From positions 1-5,477 of the forward strand of contig JAIJUV010000183.1 of assembly GCA_022732315.1 (NCBI GenBank): a stretch of DNA of 5,477 nucleotides. Direction: 5' to 3'. The notes below the pieces were generated by a model. That model saw only the letters and a list, made by a program, of their open reading frames with translations. It was not told the DNA's origin and did not search any database. The position numbers and the translations under genes were made by a program. The DNA comes from Prevotella sp. GTDB taxonomy: Bacteria; Bacteroidota; Bacteroidia; Bacteroidales; Bacteroidaceae. Below, one piece after another: positions 1 to 5,477 of the stretch (positions are counted from its first letter, which is position 1; each line of letters begins with the position of its first letter).

Positions 1-12
1 TTGCCCATTTTT

Positions 13-1956
13 TCAACTTTTTTCACAACACATTGATTCTCCGTTACTTATTCCGGAAACTTTTTTCACCCCGTTTCCCTTCTTTTGCGACAGAAACAAT
101 TTTTCATAAAACGGATGGCGTGTAAGAGTGACTGCCGACCCTATTATAACAAGTTTCATTCTTGCTCTTGTCATAGCCACATTCATGCGGCGCAGGTCGG
201 AAAGAAATCCAATTTTCCCGTCATCATTACTTCTGACAAGGCTGATAAAAACCACATCCCGCTCCTGTCCCTGGAAGCCATCGATAGTGTTTATTGCTAT
301 TTTTCCCTTCAATCGGCGCAAAACATTTCTTTTTTTCGCATTCCGACGCAGCCATGACACCTGAGCTTTGTATGGCGAAATAACCGCGAAATCCAAATTC
401 TCATCCTCGATACGCTTCTCTCCTATCCTTTTTATATACGCTTCAAGGCTGTCGAGCATAAATTCACCCTCATCAGGATTGACCCTTCCCCCTGTCGCCG
501 ACACATATTTTTCAGAAAAATCCATTTCCGACGTGTCAAGCCATTCCACCGGCGAATCAAAATCAAGGATTCCCCGGCACTTCACCTCTTCCGCCGCCTG
601 CAGACGTCCGCCATAGAACCAATCGGACGAAAACCTCATAATGGCCTCGTTCATTCTGTACTGCACAGTCAACAGTTCTACCGCCGACCGGCATTTATCA
701 ACAACCGACTCCATCAGCGACCGCGACAGTCCGGCACGTTCCGCCTCCACCGACTTCACCGTGGGCGGCAACTGGCAATGGTCGCCGGCAAAAATAACAC
801 GATCAGCCTTGCGGATGGCTATCCAACACGCCGCCTCAAGAGCCTGTCCTGCTTCATCTATATATAAGGTGGTAAATCTGCGTCCTTTCAGCACCGCATT
901 GTCGCTTCCGACCAACGTAGAAGCCACCACGCGGGCACTCTCAAAAATCTCCACCTGAATCTTCACCTCAAGCTCCACCGCCCTACGGCGAAGATTGTGC
1001 AAACGGTTGGACAACGCCAAGGCGTCAGCGCGCGACATGCGCCTTCTTCCAGCCGCCACCTCACGGATAGCCTTGCGCACTCCCCACAGCTCAGGATAGT
1101 CGGGATGAGCCTCAAACTGGCGCTCATACGTAGCCGACAAGACCTTATCGTCGACGCGCGCAGGATTTCCCACACGTAGCACCGGCACCCCACGGTCTAT
1201 AAGTTTTCCACAAATCCAATCAACCGCCGCATTGCTCTGCGCACACACCATCACCTGCGGCTCGCGGCGCAGCGTCTCATAAACAGCCTCAACCAGCGTG
1301 GTGGTCTTTCCCGTACCAGGAGGCCCATGCACAACCATCACATCACGGCAGCACAAAGTCTTGTTGACAGCCCGCTGCTGACTCGCGTTCAGCCACGGGA
1401 ACGTCATCGGCTGCAATTCACGAAAACCCGGAGCGACAAAGCCGCACAACACATCACGCAATTCAGCCAACCGCGAACCTTTAGCCGAAGCCACATCATC
1501 CAGCGCCTCGCGCATCGCCGCAAACGACGTTTCATCGAAAGCGAGATCCACCCCAAGACGGGCAACGCCGTCTATTTCTTTAAGCGCCGACGTAGACGGT
1601 AGGACAACAGCCATGTGGCAGCCATCGCAGAAACTTACCATTGCCGGGAAATTCCTATAAATTATCTTTCCGTCAAGAGCCTCATAAAAGAATCTGACCT
1701 GACACCCATACTCAAACGCACTGTCGACTTCGTCTGCCACCTCGTCTCTTGCTACTTCAACGACAAAGCGATTGAGCGAATTGTAATAACTGCGCCCAAG
1801 CCTCACAGGAAACCAGCACTGACCACGCGCAACACGGCGCATCACACCCTGCTCGCCCGACAAGCGTTCAAATTCCGACTTCTCATATTCATACTCCATA
1901 CGAAACAAATCGCGCTGTCGTTGGAAATGATGTTCTATACTTCCTTTATTGTCCAT
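13..1956 (-). CDS. Upf1/IGHMBP2-like superfamily 1B DNA/RNA helicase
   Basis: ATP-dependent helicase or translocase, probably acting on RNA or DNA in the cytoplasm; its exact substrate is not shown by the sequence. Numbered from the ATG at 1956 (647 aa), all core SF1 motifs are present: Q motif LNASQQRAVN (189-198), Walker A GPPGTGKT (211-218), motif Ia around QSNAAVD (240-246), Walker B DEAGQ (367-371), motif III AGDHCQLPP (390-398), motif IV QYRM (432-435), motif V TIDGFQGQERDVV (557-569) and motif VI MNVAMTRAR (591-599). DEAGQ, QYRM and GFQGQE mark the Upf1-like group (AAA_11/AAA_12 domains). An Arg-rich, probably helical stretch lies at about 295-330, between motifs Ia and II. The N-terminal ~180 residues resemble the beta-barrel 1B-type region of relatives. 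A TTG four codons upstream is also in frame, but it overlaps the -7 box, so ATG is preferred. The gene is intact and single, divergent from the DUF1460 gene. Family assignment is firm; cellular role is unknown. Confidence 0.93.
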   Translation of the reverse strand: MDNKGSIEHHFQRQRDLFRMEYEYEKSEFERLSGEQGVMRRVARGQCWFPVRLGRSYYNSLNRFVVEVARDEVADEVDSAFEYGCQVRFFYEALDGKIIYRNFPAMVSFCDGCHMAVVLPSTSALKEIDGVARLGVDLAFDETSFAAMREALDDVASAKGSRLAELRDVLCGFVAPGFRELQPMTFPWLNASQQRAVNKTLCCRDVMVVHGPPGTGKTTTLVEAVYETLRREPQVMVCAQSNAAVDWICGKLIDRGVPVLRVGNPARVDDKVLSATYERQFEAHPDYPELWGVRKAIREVAAGRRRMSRADALALSNRLHNLRRRAVELEVKIQVEIFESARVVASTLVGSDNAVLKGRRFTTLYIDEAGQALEAACWIAIRKADRVIFAGDHCQLPPTVKSVEAERAGLSRSLMESVVDKCRSAVELLTVQYRMNEAIMRFSSDWFYGGRLQAAEEVKCRGILDFDSPVEWLDTSEMDFSEKYVSATGGRVNPDEGEFMLDSLEAYIKRIGEKRIEDENLDFAVISPYKAQVSWLRRNAKKRNVLRRLKGKIAINTIDGFQGQERDVVFISLVRSNDDGKIGFLSDLRRMNVAMTRARMKLVIIGSAVTLTRHPFYEKLFLSQKKGNGVKKVSGISNGESMCCEKS

Positions 1957-1965
1957 AATGCGCCA

Positions 1966-1973
1966 CAAAAGTA
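1966..1973 (-). promoter_or_regulatory. Bacteroidetes -7 box for the helicase gene
   Basis: Read on the minus strand the sequence is TACTTTTG, an exact match to the Bacteroidetes -7 consensus TAnnTTTG. It ends 9 bases before the helicase ATG, so the mRNA leader would be only a few bases long. No good TTTG -33 box is visible at the usual 19-21 base distance. Confidence 0.55.
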
Positions 1974-1995
1974 GTCAAGAATCAGAAAAATGGTG

Positions 1996-2003
1996 TAACT
2001 TCG
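1996..2003 (+). promoter_or_regulatory. possible -7 box for the DUF1460 gene
   Basis: TAACTTCG differs from TAnnTTTG at one position and lies 21 bases before the ATG at 2025. No TTG element is found about 20 bases upstream, so this is only the best candidate in the short divergent gap, which also has to hold the helicase promoter. Confidence 0.35.
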
Positions 2004-2024
2004 TAGAAAAATTCAGACATTTAT

Positions 2025-2900
2025 ATGAAAAAACTACTTCTTTCCTTTTTGGCAATAAGCATGTCTGCATTAGTAGCGCAAGCCTTCTCCATTGAGGCGC
2101 TGCGTTTCCACTGCGCCGACGACACCACAAAAATCAATCAGATACTTCATGAAGCGGTTTCTAATACATCTCTGAAATCAGCAGGCAGCTACATGTCATT
2201 TTTCGCCGACAAACTGCTCGGCACTCCATACGTGGCACACACTCTCGAAGGCGACCGCGAGTATCTCTCTATCAACGTAGACCAGCTCGACTGCACCACT
2301 TTCGTCGAGACGCTTGCCGCCCTAACGAAAGCAGCCAAAGCAAAATCCCCGTCATGGTATGCCTACGCATCCGCACTCGAAAGCATCCGCTACCACTCCG
2401 GACACATCGACGGCTACGCCTCGCGTCTCCACTACATCAGCGCATGGATTATCGAAAACGCCAACCGCGGCAACTTCACGGAAATAACGTCAAGCCTACC
2501 GCACAGCGAATACCTCACAAAAACAATCAACTACATGTCGACACACCGCGACAGCTACCCCGCGCTCGCCGACAGCGCTACCTTTGAAGGCATCCGAAAT
2601 CTTGAAGCCGGCTACAACCGCCACATGTATCCATATATAAACAAGCGCAACCTCTACAAAAAAGATTTGTTTGCCGACCTGCGCGACGGCGACATCGTCT
2701 GCCTGACCACAAAAATCGACGGGCTCGACGTGTCGCACCTCGGCATTGTGCGATTTGTAAAGGGCAAGCCCCACCTGCTCCATGCGTCGTCGACGGCAAA
2801 AAAGGTAATTGTAGACAAAGACGACCTTTTCGAAATGCTGAAGCTTTCGCGCAATGTCACTGGAATCCGCGTGGTAAGGCTCACCGACGACTCTTTCTAA
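2025..2900 (+). CDS. secreted DUF1460 family protein (NlpC/P60-like amidase fold)
   Basis: Probable exported cell wall hydrolase acting on peptidoglycan fragments in the periplasm. Residues 1-20 form a clear signal peptide (MKKLL, hydrophobic core, AQA cleavage site before FS). The mature part matches the DUF1460 family, renamed N-acetylmuramoyl-L-alanine amidase-like, whose known structures have a papain/NlpC-P60-like fold. Visible hallmarks are GTPYVAHTLE (66-75), the nucleophile motif LDCTTFVE with Cys90, a SRLHY element (133-137), DVSHLGI with the likely catalytic His238, and the PHLLHAS stretch (249-255), where His250 or His253 could complete the site. At 291 aa it has normal family length and looks complete. 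No Shine-Dalgarno is seen, as usual in Bacteroidetes; the signal peptide fixes the start. It is transcribed alone, ending in a terminator shared with the convergent heat shock gene. Precise bond cleaved (amidase or endopeptidase) cannot be told. Confidence 0.88.
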   Translation: MKKLLLSFLAISMSALVAQAFSIEALRFHCADDTTKINQILHEAVSNTSLKSAGSYMSFFADKLLGTPYVAHTLEGDREYLSINVDQLDCTTFVETLAALTKAAKAKSPSWYAYASALESIRYHSGHIDGYASRLHYISAWIIENANRGNFTEITSSLPHSEYLTKTINYMSTHRDSYPALADSATFEGIRNLEAGYNRHMYPYINKRNLYKKDLFADLRDGDIVCLTTKIDGLDVSHLGIVRFVKGKPHLLHASSTAKKVIVDKDDLFEMLKLSRNVTGIRVVRLTDDSF

Positions 2901-2910
2901 AAGAAACGAA

Positions 2911-2946
2911 AAGAGGGCTGGCAACCTTTCGGCTGTCAGCCCTCTT
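2911..2946. terminator. bidirectional intrinsic terminator between convergent genes
   Basis: A 13-bp stem (AAGAGGGCTGGCA with TGTCAGCCCTCTT, one G-T pair) encloses a 10-base loop that can add two further C-G pairs. It starts 10 bases after the DUF1460 stop and lies 24 bases beyond the heat shock gene stop on the other strand. On the minus strand it is followed by the T-rich tract TTTTCGTTTCTTTT (counting the last stem bases), a good terminator tail. On the plus strand the tail is weaker (CTTCATAT). Confidence 0.85.
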
Positions 2947-2970
2947 CATATCAAAGACTGATGATTATGC

Positions 2971-3402
2971 TTATTTGATTTCAATGTCGCGCGTCAGTTT
3001 CGGAAGATTCTCCTTGCTGAGTTTTGGCAACGTGATGTCGAGCACTCCGTTTTCCACAGCAGCACCGATTTTCTCCTTGTCCACATCGTCAGGCAGAATC
3101 ATTGTCTGCTCAAATTTTGAGTAAGAGAATTCGCGGCGCAAATATTTGCGGTCCTTCTTCTCCTCCTTATTGTCGGTTTTCTTCTCCATTGAGATTACAA
3201 GATTGTTGTCCTCATCAATATGGATATTGAAGTCTTCCTTAGTCATGCCCGGGGCAGCCACCTCAACTTTATATTCTCTTTCGCTTTCGCTAACATTGAT
3301 GGCAGGAGCCGTAGCGTTTGCTTTTTCCATCCACTCGTTGTCAAAAAAATCATTGAAGATACTTGGCAACCATGTCTGATTATTTCTTCTTACTGGCATC
3401 AT
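2971..3402 (-). CDS. small heat shock protein, Hsp20/alpha-crystallin family
   Basis: ATP-independent holdase chaperone that binds unfolding proteins in the cytoplasm and forms oligomers. The 143-aa protein has a short N-terminal arm with WLPSIFNDFFDNEW (11-24), an alpha-crystallin domain from about 33 to 127 (INVSESEREYKVEVAAPG; APGMTKEDFNI at 50-60; a Lys/Glu-rich loop at 73-86; the signature AAVENGVLDITLPK at 114-127), and a C-terminal I-x-I motif IEI (140-142) that docks into neighbouring dimers. Length and domain order are typical for bacterial class A-like members. The start at 3402 is supported by AGGAGA 8 bases upstream; a second ATG follows directly. Codon choice is more AT-rich than in the neighbours, consistent with high expression. 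Heat induction is likely from the family, but no heat shock promoter or CIRCE element is visible. It is a single-gene unit, convergent with the DUF1460 gene. Confidence 0.96.
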   Translation of the reverse strand: MMPVRRNNQTWLPSIFNDFFDNEWMEKANATAPAINVSESEREYKVEVAAPGMTKEDFNIHIDEDNNLVISMEKKTDNKEEKKDRKYLRREFSYSKFEQTMILPDDVDKEKIGAAVENGVLDITLPKLSKENLPKLTRDIEIK

Positions 3403-3433
3403 AATTATTATCTCCTATTTTTTGATTAAAATT
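3403..3433 (-). promoter_or_regulatory. possible AU-only leader hairpin around the ribosome binding site
   Basis: On the minus strand AATTTTAATC (3433-3424) can pair with GATAATAATT (3412-3403) at 8 of 10 positions, with U-U and A-A mismatches. The 11-base loop holds AGGA of the Shine-Dalgarno, while its last GA and the bases before the ATG are in the stem. All pairs but one are A-U, so the hairpin would be weak. A role as an RNA thermometer is speculation. Confidence 0.22.
3411..3416 (-). promoter_or_regulatory. strong Shine-Dalgarno of the heat shock gene
   Basis: On the minus strand the bases read AGGAGA, with five bases (AGGAG) complementary to the 16S rRNA tail, 8 bases before the first of two consecutive ATG codons. 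This decides for the start at 3402 over 3399. No other gene here has such a site. Confidence 0.75.
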
Positions 3434-3441
3434 CATTTTTT

Positions 3442-3477
3442 CGAACCTCTCCAGGTGTCGCCACCTTCGGAAGTTCG
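3442..3477. repeat. imperfect inverted repeat upstream of the heat shock gene
   Basis: CGAAC (3442-3446) pairs with GTTCG (3473-3477), TCC (3450-3452) with GGA (3469-3471), and AGGTG (3453-3457) with CACCT (3462-3466) around a TCGC loop. No T-tract follows on either strand, so it is not a standard terminator. It could lie in the heat shock leader or be an operator; nothing in the sequence decides this. Confidence 0.4.
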
Positions 3478-3519
3478 ACCTGCAATCTTACAAAACCGAT
3501 GCCAACCAGCTAAGCCTCA

Positions 3520-3561
3520 GCGAAGTGGACATTTTGGCGTCTTTCACTGACAAAACTTCGC
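3520..3561. repeat. imperfect inverted repeat in the intergenic gap
   Basis: GCGAAGT (3520-3526) is perfectly repeated in inverted form as ACTTCGC (3555-3561), and TTTG (3533-3536) can pair with CAAA (3551-3554) inside it, leaving a one-sided bulge. The function is unknown. The stretch 3478-3616 otherwise shows no gene, only an Arg-rich open frame on the minus strand that lacks a credible start. Confidence 0.35.
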
Positions 3562-3616
3562 CGCACACTGCCACTCTTTCGCCACACCCCTCGCAAAAAG
3601 TCTCGTTTCCTTGCGC

Positions 3617-3664
3617 TGAACTGCACCCCAAAAGTTTTGTGTCTAACTTTTGGGGTGCAGTTCA
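3617..3664. repeat. 48-bp perfect palindrome resembling two IS150-type ends
   Basis: TGAACTGCACCCCAAAAGTT (3617-3636) is repeated exactly in inverted form at 3645-3664, with an 8-base spacer (3637-3644). Each arm begins TGAACTGCACCC, and the right arm read inward continues into GTTAGAC. From memory, IS150 (IS3 family) ends begin TGTACTGCACCC and also carry GTTGGAC, so the arms look like insertion sequence ends facing their normal way with nothing left between them. No matching target duplication is seen beside the arms (GCGC on the left, CTTT on the right). The alternative is a strong hairpin or terminator: a short CTTTTT run follows on the plus strand. Confidence 0.7.
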
Positions 3665-3680
3665 CTTTTTCATACATTTG
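3649..3680 (+). promoter_or_regulatory. promoter of the adenosyltransferase gene
   Basis: The -7 box TACATTTG (3673-3680), followed by C, matches the consensus TAnnTTTG exactly. The -33 box TTTG (3649-3652) lies exactly 20 bases upstream, inside the right arm of the IS-end-like palindrome. Transcription would start near 3686, giving a leader of about 14 bases. This leaves no room for a cobalamin riboswitch. Confidence 0.75.
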
Positions 3681-3699
3681 CAAATCACATAAAAGACTT

Positions 3700-4236
3700 A
3701 TGGAAAAAGGATATATACATATATACACCGGTAACGGCAAAGGCAAAACCACCGCCGCGTTCGGACTGGCGGCAAGAGCAATCTGCGCCGGCAAGAACGT
3801 GGCGGTATGCCAATTTGTAAAGTCGATGAAATACAGCGAGACCGGACTTCTGCAGCTTCTCTCCAACGCGCCCGCCAGTTTCGGCAAGCTGAGAATCGAG
3901 CAGTGCGGCCACGGGTGCTGTCTAATCCGCAAACCCGGAAAAGCCGACATCGACTGCGCACTTTCCGGACTCGACAAATGCACTGAATGGATGCGCAGCG
4001 GAGAATGGGACGTTGTAGTCCTCGACGAGATAACAATCGCCATACACCTCGGACTCATATCAACCGAACAGGTAATAAACGCCATCAACAGCAAAGCCCC
4101 GTCAACCGAAATCGTAATAACCGGGCGCTATGCCCCGTCTGAATTAATCGGCATCGCCGACTTGGTGACAGACATGCAGGAGGTGAAACACTACTACTCC
4201 GCCGGCGTTCTGTCGCGCAAAGGAATAGATGTATAG
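3700..4236 (+). CDS. cobO: cob(I)yrinic acid a,c-diamide / cob(I)alamin adenosyltransferase, CobA/CobO/BtuR type
   Basis: Cytoplasmic enzyme that transfers the 5'-deoxyadenosyl group of ATP to reduced corrinoid cobalt, making adenosylcobalamin or its precursor. The 178-aa protein has the family's usual length. It starts directly with the nucleotide-binding strand and P-loop IHIYTGNGKGKTTAAFGLA (6-24, loop GNGKGKTT at 11-18), then CQFVKSMKYSE (37-47), the segment EQCGHGCC (67-74), the Walker B-like strand DVVVLDEI (104-111), TGRYAP (142-147 region) and the C-terminal MQEVKHYYSAGVLSRKGIDV, corresponding to the family's K-H-x-Y...G-x-x-x-RKGI tail. The frame is open upstream to a TTG at 3637, but that lies before the promoter's -7 box, so the ATG at 3700 is chosen. 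It stands alone with its own promoter; no other cobalamin gene is in view, so use in salvage rather than full synthesis is possible but not shown. Confidence 0.93.
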   Translation: MEKGYIHIYTGNGKGKTTAAFGLAARAICAGKNVAVCQFVKSMKYSETGLLQLLSNAPASFGKLRIEQCGHGCCLIRKPGKADIDCALSGLDKCTEWMRSGEWDVVVLDEITIAIHLGLISTEQVINAINSKAPSTEIVITGRYAPSELIGIADLVTDMQEVKHYYSAGVLSRKGIDV

Positions 4237-4326
4237 AAAGCGGCAGAACAGAGGAATACCTATAATTGCTTCAATAGAAAATATTGCTGCTTCGCAACAC
4301 ATTTTTGCCGTTTCGAATAAGGAGAC

Positions 4327-4358
4327 GTTGTGTATAAAAACAAACGATTGTACTTTTG
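4327..4358 (+). promoter_or_regulatory. promoter of the lipoprotein gene
   Basis: The -7 box TACTTTTG (4351-4358), followed by C, is a perfect TAnnTTTG match, and GTTG (4327-4330) lies exactly 20 bases upstream as the -33 box. Start of transcription near 4364 gives a leader of about 58 bases to the ATG at 4422. This argues against the in-frame TTG at 4356 as start codon. Confidence 0.7.
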
Positions 4359-4421
4359 CAGCATAATAATAAGTTCTCAGGCAACTTGTCCTTTGAACGA
4401 ACCCATAAATTGAAGCATAAA

Positions 4422-5315
4422 ATGAAAAAGTTTGGATTTAGACATTTGATGTACGGATGGCTTGCTGTCGTAGCCCTTGTGCTGACTTCATGCGACTCTG
4501 AAAATGTGACACCGATCAATGATAAAACTTTGCCAGAGGCCATTGCCAAAGATTTCCACGAACGCTGCGAGGACTACACCATCAAACGCGTTTACACAGG
4601 TCCAGAGCCTTACTCCGACAGAGGAGCAATTGAAACGTTTGTCACCTCTGAGGACAACGCGGGGAATGAGTGCGTGGTCGTATACGTTGACAATGCGTGG
4701 AACCGCACCGTGCGGATGCTCTCTGACATTGACCAGTTACCCAGCTCGGTGCGATACCGGCTGCTCACGATAAACCAGGAGGCCAGAAACAACGAATTCT
4801 GGGAGATCAAGGAAGTGACACAGGCCAGCATAAACGGGACATACTATATTCTCTGCTATCTGCAGGACTCCCCAAAGCTCAAGAATCTCGTCCACACACT
4901 TGTCATCGACAGCAAAGGAACGGTGGCCAAGGCATGCACATACAAACTGAACAACGCTGAATATATAGGTACGATTCCTGGCGATATGGAATGGATTACA
5001 GCGCACTACAAAGGCTCCGAAGTGCTTGGTTTTGTCAACGACAGCGGCGATGACAACTATCTCATCATGCACGACGGCGTGTTGAAGTCCGTATACTTCA
5101 GAGTATCACGCAAGGGCACGACTTGGAAAGAAACCTGCTACCCCTTGCCGAAAGGCACAACGGTACCAAGCAATGTATTGGATTCCTTACACGCTGACTA
5201 CCCTGATTTCACCTATACTGAGGTCTCTATTCTTGAAACCCCTGACGGAATAGTCTACCTCTTTACCGATGGAAACAGACCCGACCGTTTAGGGCATTAT
5301 GTTGAAGCAAACTAA
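4422..5315 (+). CDS. putative lipoprotein with PepSY-like repeats
   Basis: I do not recognise a specific named family member. The 297-aa protein has a lipoprotein signal: basic start MKKFGFRH, hydrophobic stretch 13-22 and lipobox LTSC with the lipidated Cys24. The next residues DSE are mildly acidic, as in Bacteroidetes surface-export signals, but the match is weak. The mature part reads as four divergent units of about 65-78 residues, each opening with a proline pair-like start (LP 37-38, LP 106-107, IP 184-185, VP 248-249), then a helix, and then beta strands. The last unit (VPSNVLDSLHADYPDFTYTEV...DGIVYLF) is most like the PepSY-like (DUF2874) family common in secreted Bacteroidetes proteins, which is inference. 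Cys residues occur at about 49, 84, 145, 172 and 239. No enzyme motif is visible. Start chosen by the signal peptide and promoter position. It is a separate transcription unit downstream of the adenosyltransferase gene. Confidence 0.75.
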   Translation: MKKFGFRHLMYGWLAVVALVLTSCDSENVTPINDKTLPEAIAKDFHERCEDYTIKRVYTGPEPYSDRGAIETFVTSEDNAGNECVVVYVDNAWNRTVRMLSDIDQLPSSVRYRLLTINQEARNNEFWEIKEVTQASINGTYYILCYLQDSPKLKNLVHTLVIDSKGTVAKACTYKLNNAEYIGTIPGDMEWITAHYKGSEVLGFVNDSGDDNYLIMHDGVLKSVYFRVSRKGTTWKETCYPLPKGTTVPSNVLDSLHADYPDFTYTEVSILETPDGIVYLFTDGNRPDRLGHYVEAN

Positions 5316-5342
5316 AGACAGAATGAAATCGTCTGAAGATTT

Positions 5343-5364
5343 GCCTTTATTTTTAAGGCGTTTT
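5343..5364 (+). terminator. weak candidate terminator after the lipoprotein gene
   Basis: GCCTT (5343-5347) and AAGGC (5355-5359) form a 5-bp stem with a 7-base loop, followed by GTTTT. It lies 27 bases after the lipoprotein stop. The stem and T-run are both short, so termination may be partial. Confidence 0.4.
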
Positions 5365-5441
5365 GGGGCCTTGAAGAGGGAGTGTTGCAAGCTACACGAC
5401 CGATGAACGTGGGTGATAGAATATCTACCGACAATAAACAT

Positions 5442-5477
5442 ATGATAAAATATATAATGAGAAAGATTGTATTATCA
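5442..5477 (+). CDS. possible start of a further gene, cut by the window end
   Basis: An open frame begins at ATG 5442 and reads MIKYIMRKIVLS up to the edge. A second in-frame ATG at 5457 gives MRKIVLS, and an upstream ATG at 5403 is also in frame. The basic then hydrophobic beginning resembles a signal peptide, as in the two exported proteins of this window. No exact TAnnTTTG box was found before it, so it could be cotranscribed with the lipoprotein gene by read-through. Too little is visible to name it. Confidence 0.35.
   Translation, partial: MIKYIMRKIVLS

Noticed and set aside
1957..1968. TTG start adding four residues to the helicase
   Set aside because: The TTG lies within the -7 box, so it could hardly be transcribed from that promoter; the ATG at 1956 fits the family N-terminus.
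1615..1974. 119-codon plus-strand frame opposite the start of the helicase gene
   Set aside because: A shadow of the coding strand; its peptide shows no domain, and it ends in the divergent promoter gap.
2496..2924. 142-codon minus-strand frame opposite the DUF1460 gene
   Set aside because: It overlaps a well-supported secreted enzyme gene along nearly its full length and begins inside the terminator stem.
3637..3699. Upstream TTG extension of the adenosyltransferase by 21 residues
   Set aside because: It runs through the palindrome and across the promoter, and the family normally begins just before the P-loop strand, as the ATG at 3700 gives.
3510..4094. 194-codon open frame on the minus strand opposite the adenosyltransferase gene
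   Set aside because: It runs antisense through a clearly conserved enzyme gene, has no credible family features and no promoter at its start. Only its distal part outside the enzyme gene is kept as a possible repeat observation.
4237..4326. Terminator for the adenosyltransferase gene (TTGC/GCAA stem near 4287-4300 followed by ATTTTT)
   Set aside because: The stem has only four pairs, too weak to call; a longer pairing of GCGGCA with TGCCGT is over 60 bases apart.
4356..4421. Upstream TTG extension of the lipoprotein by 22 residues
   Set aside because: The TTG overlaps the -7 box and would put a charged stretch ahead of a good lipoprotein signal peptide.
1..5477. CRISPR array, tRNA, rRNA, toxin-antitoxin or phage defence system
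   Set aside because: No regularly spaced repeats, cloverleaf-like sequence or matching small gene pairs were seen; the Upf1-like helicase alone has no defence partner beside it.

Overview
The window looks like chromosome of a Bacteroidales bacterium, with a gut Muribaculaceae-type genome as the best guess. The reasons are promoters of the Bacteroidetes type (TAnnTTTG at -7 with TTG or TTTG about 20 bases upstream), general lack of Shine-Dalgarno sequences, moderate GC with AT-rich intergenic gaps, and the protein types present. The assignment to family level is inference.

Layout, left to right. A superfamily 1 helicase of the Upf1/IGHMBP2 type (13-1956, minus) is transcribed divergently from a secreted cysteine hydrolase-like protein of the DUF1460 family (2025-2900, plus); both promoters must fit in a 68-base gap. 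The DUF1460 gene converges on a small heat shock protein gene (2971-3402, minus), and a 13-bp stem between them can terminate transcription from both sides. A 297-base gap (3403-3699) holds the strong ribosome binding site of the heat shock gene, two imperfect hairpins, and a perfect 20+20 bp palindrome that resembles the two ends of an IS150-type insertion sequence with the interior missing. This palindrome carries the -33 box of the next gene, a cob(I)alamin/cobyrinate adenosyltransferase (3700-4236, plus). After another clear promoter comes a lipoprotein (4422-5315, plus) that I read as four divergent PepSY-like units. The last 36 bases probably start a further gene.

The genes do not form an obvious pathway. 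They appear to be five independently transcribed housekeeping or envelope genes: nucleic acid handling, cell wall turnover, protein quality control, cobalamin use and an envelope lipoprotein. I see no CRISPR array, tRNA, rRNA, phage gene or intact transposase, and no convincing undescribed multi-gene system. The most unusual part is the gap at 3403-3699, where an insertion-sequence-like relic seems to have become part of a working promoter.
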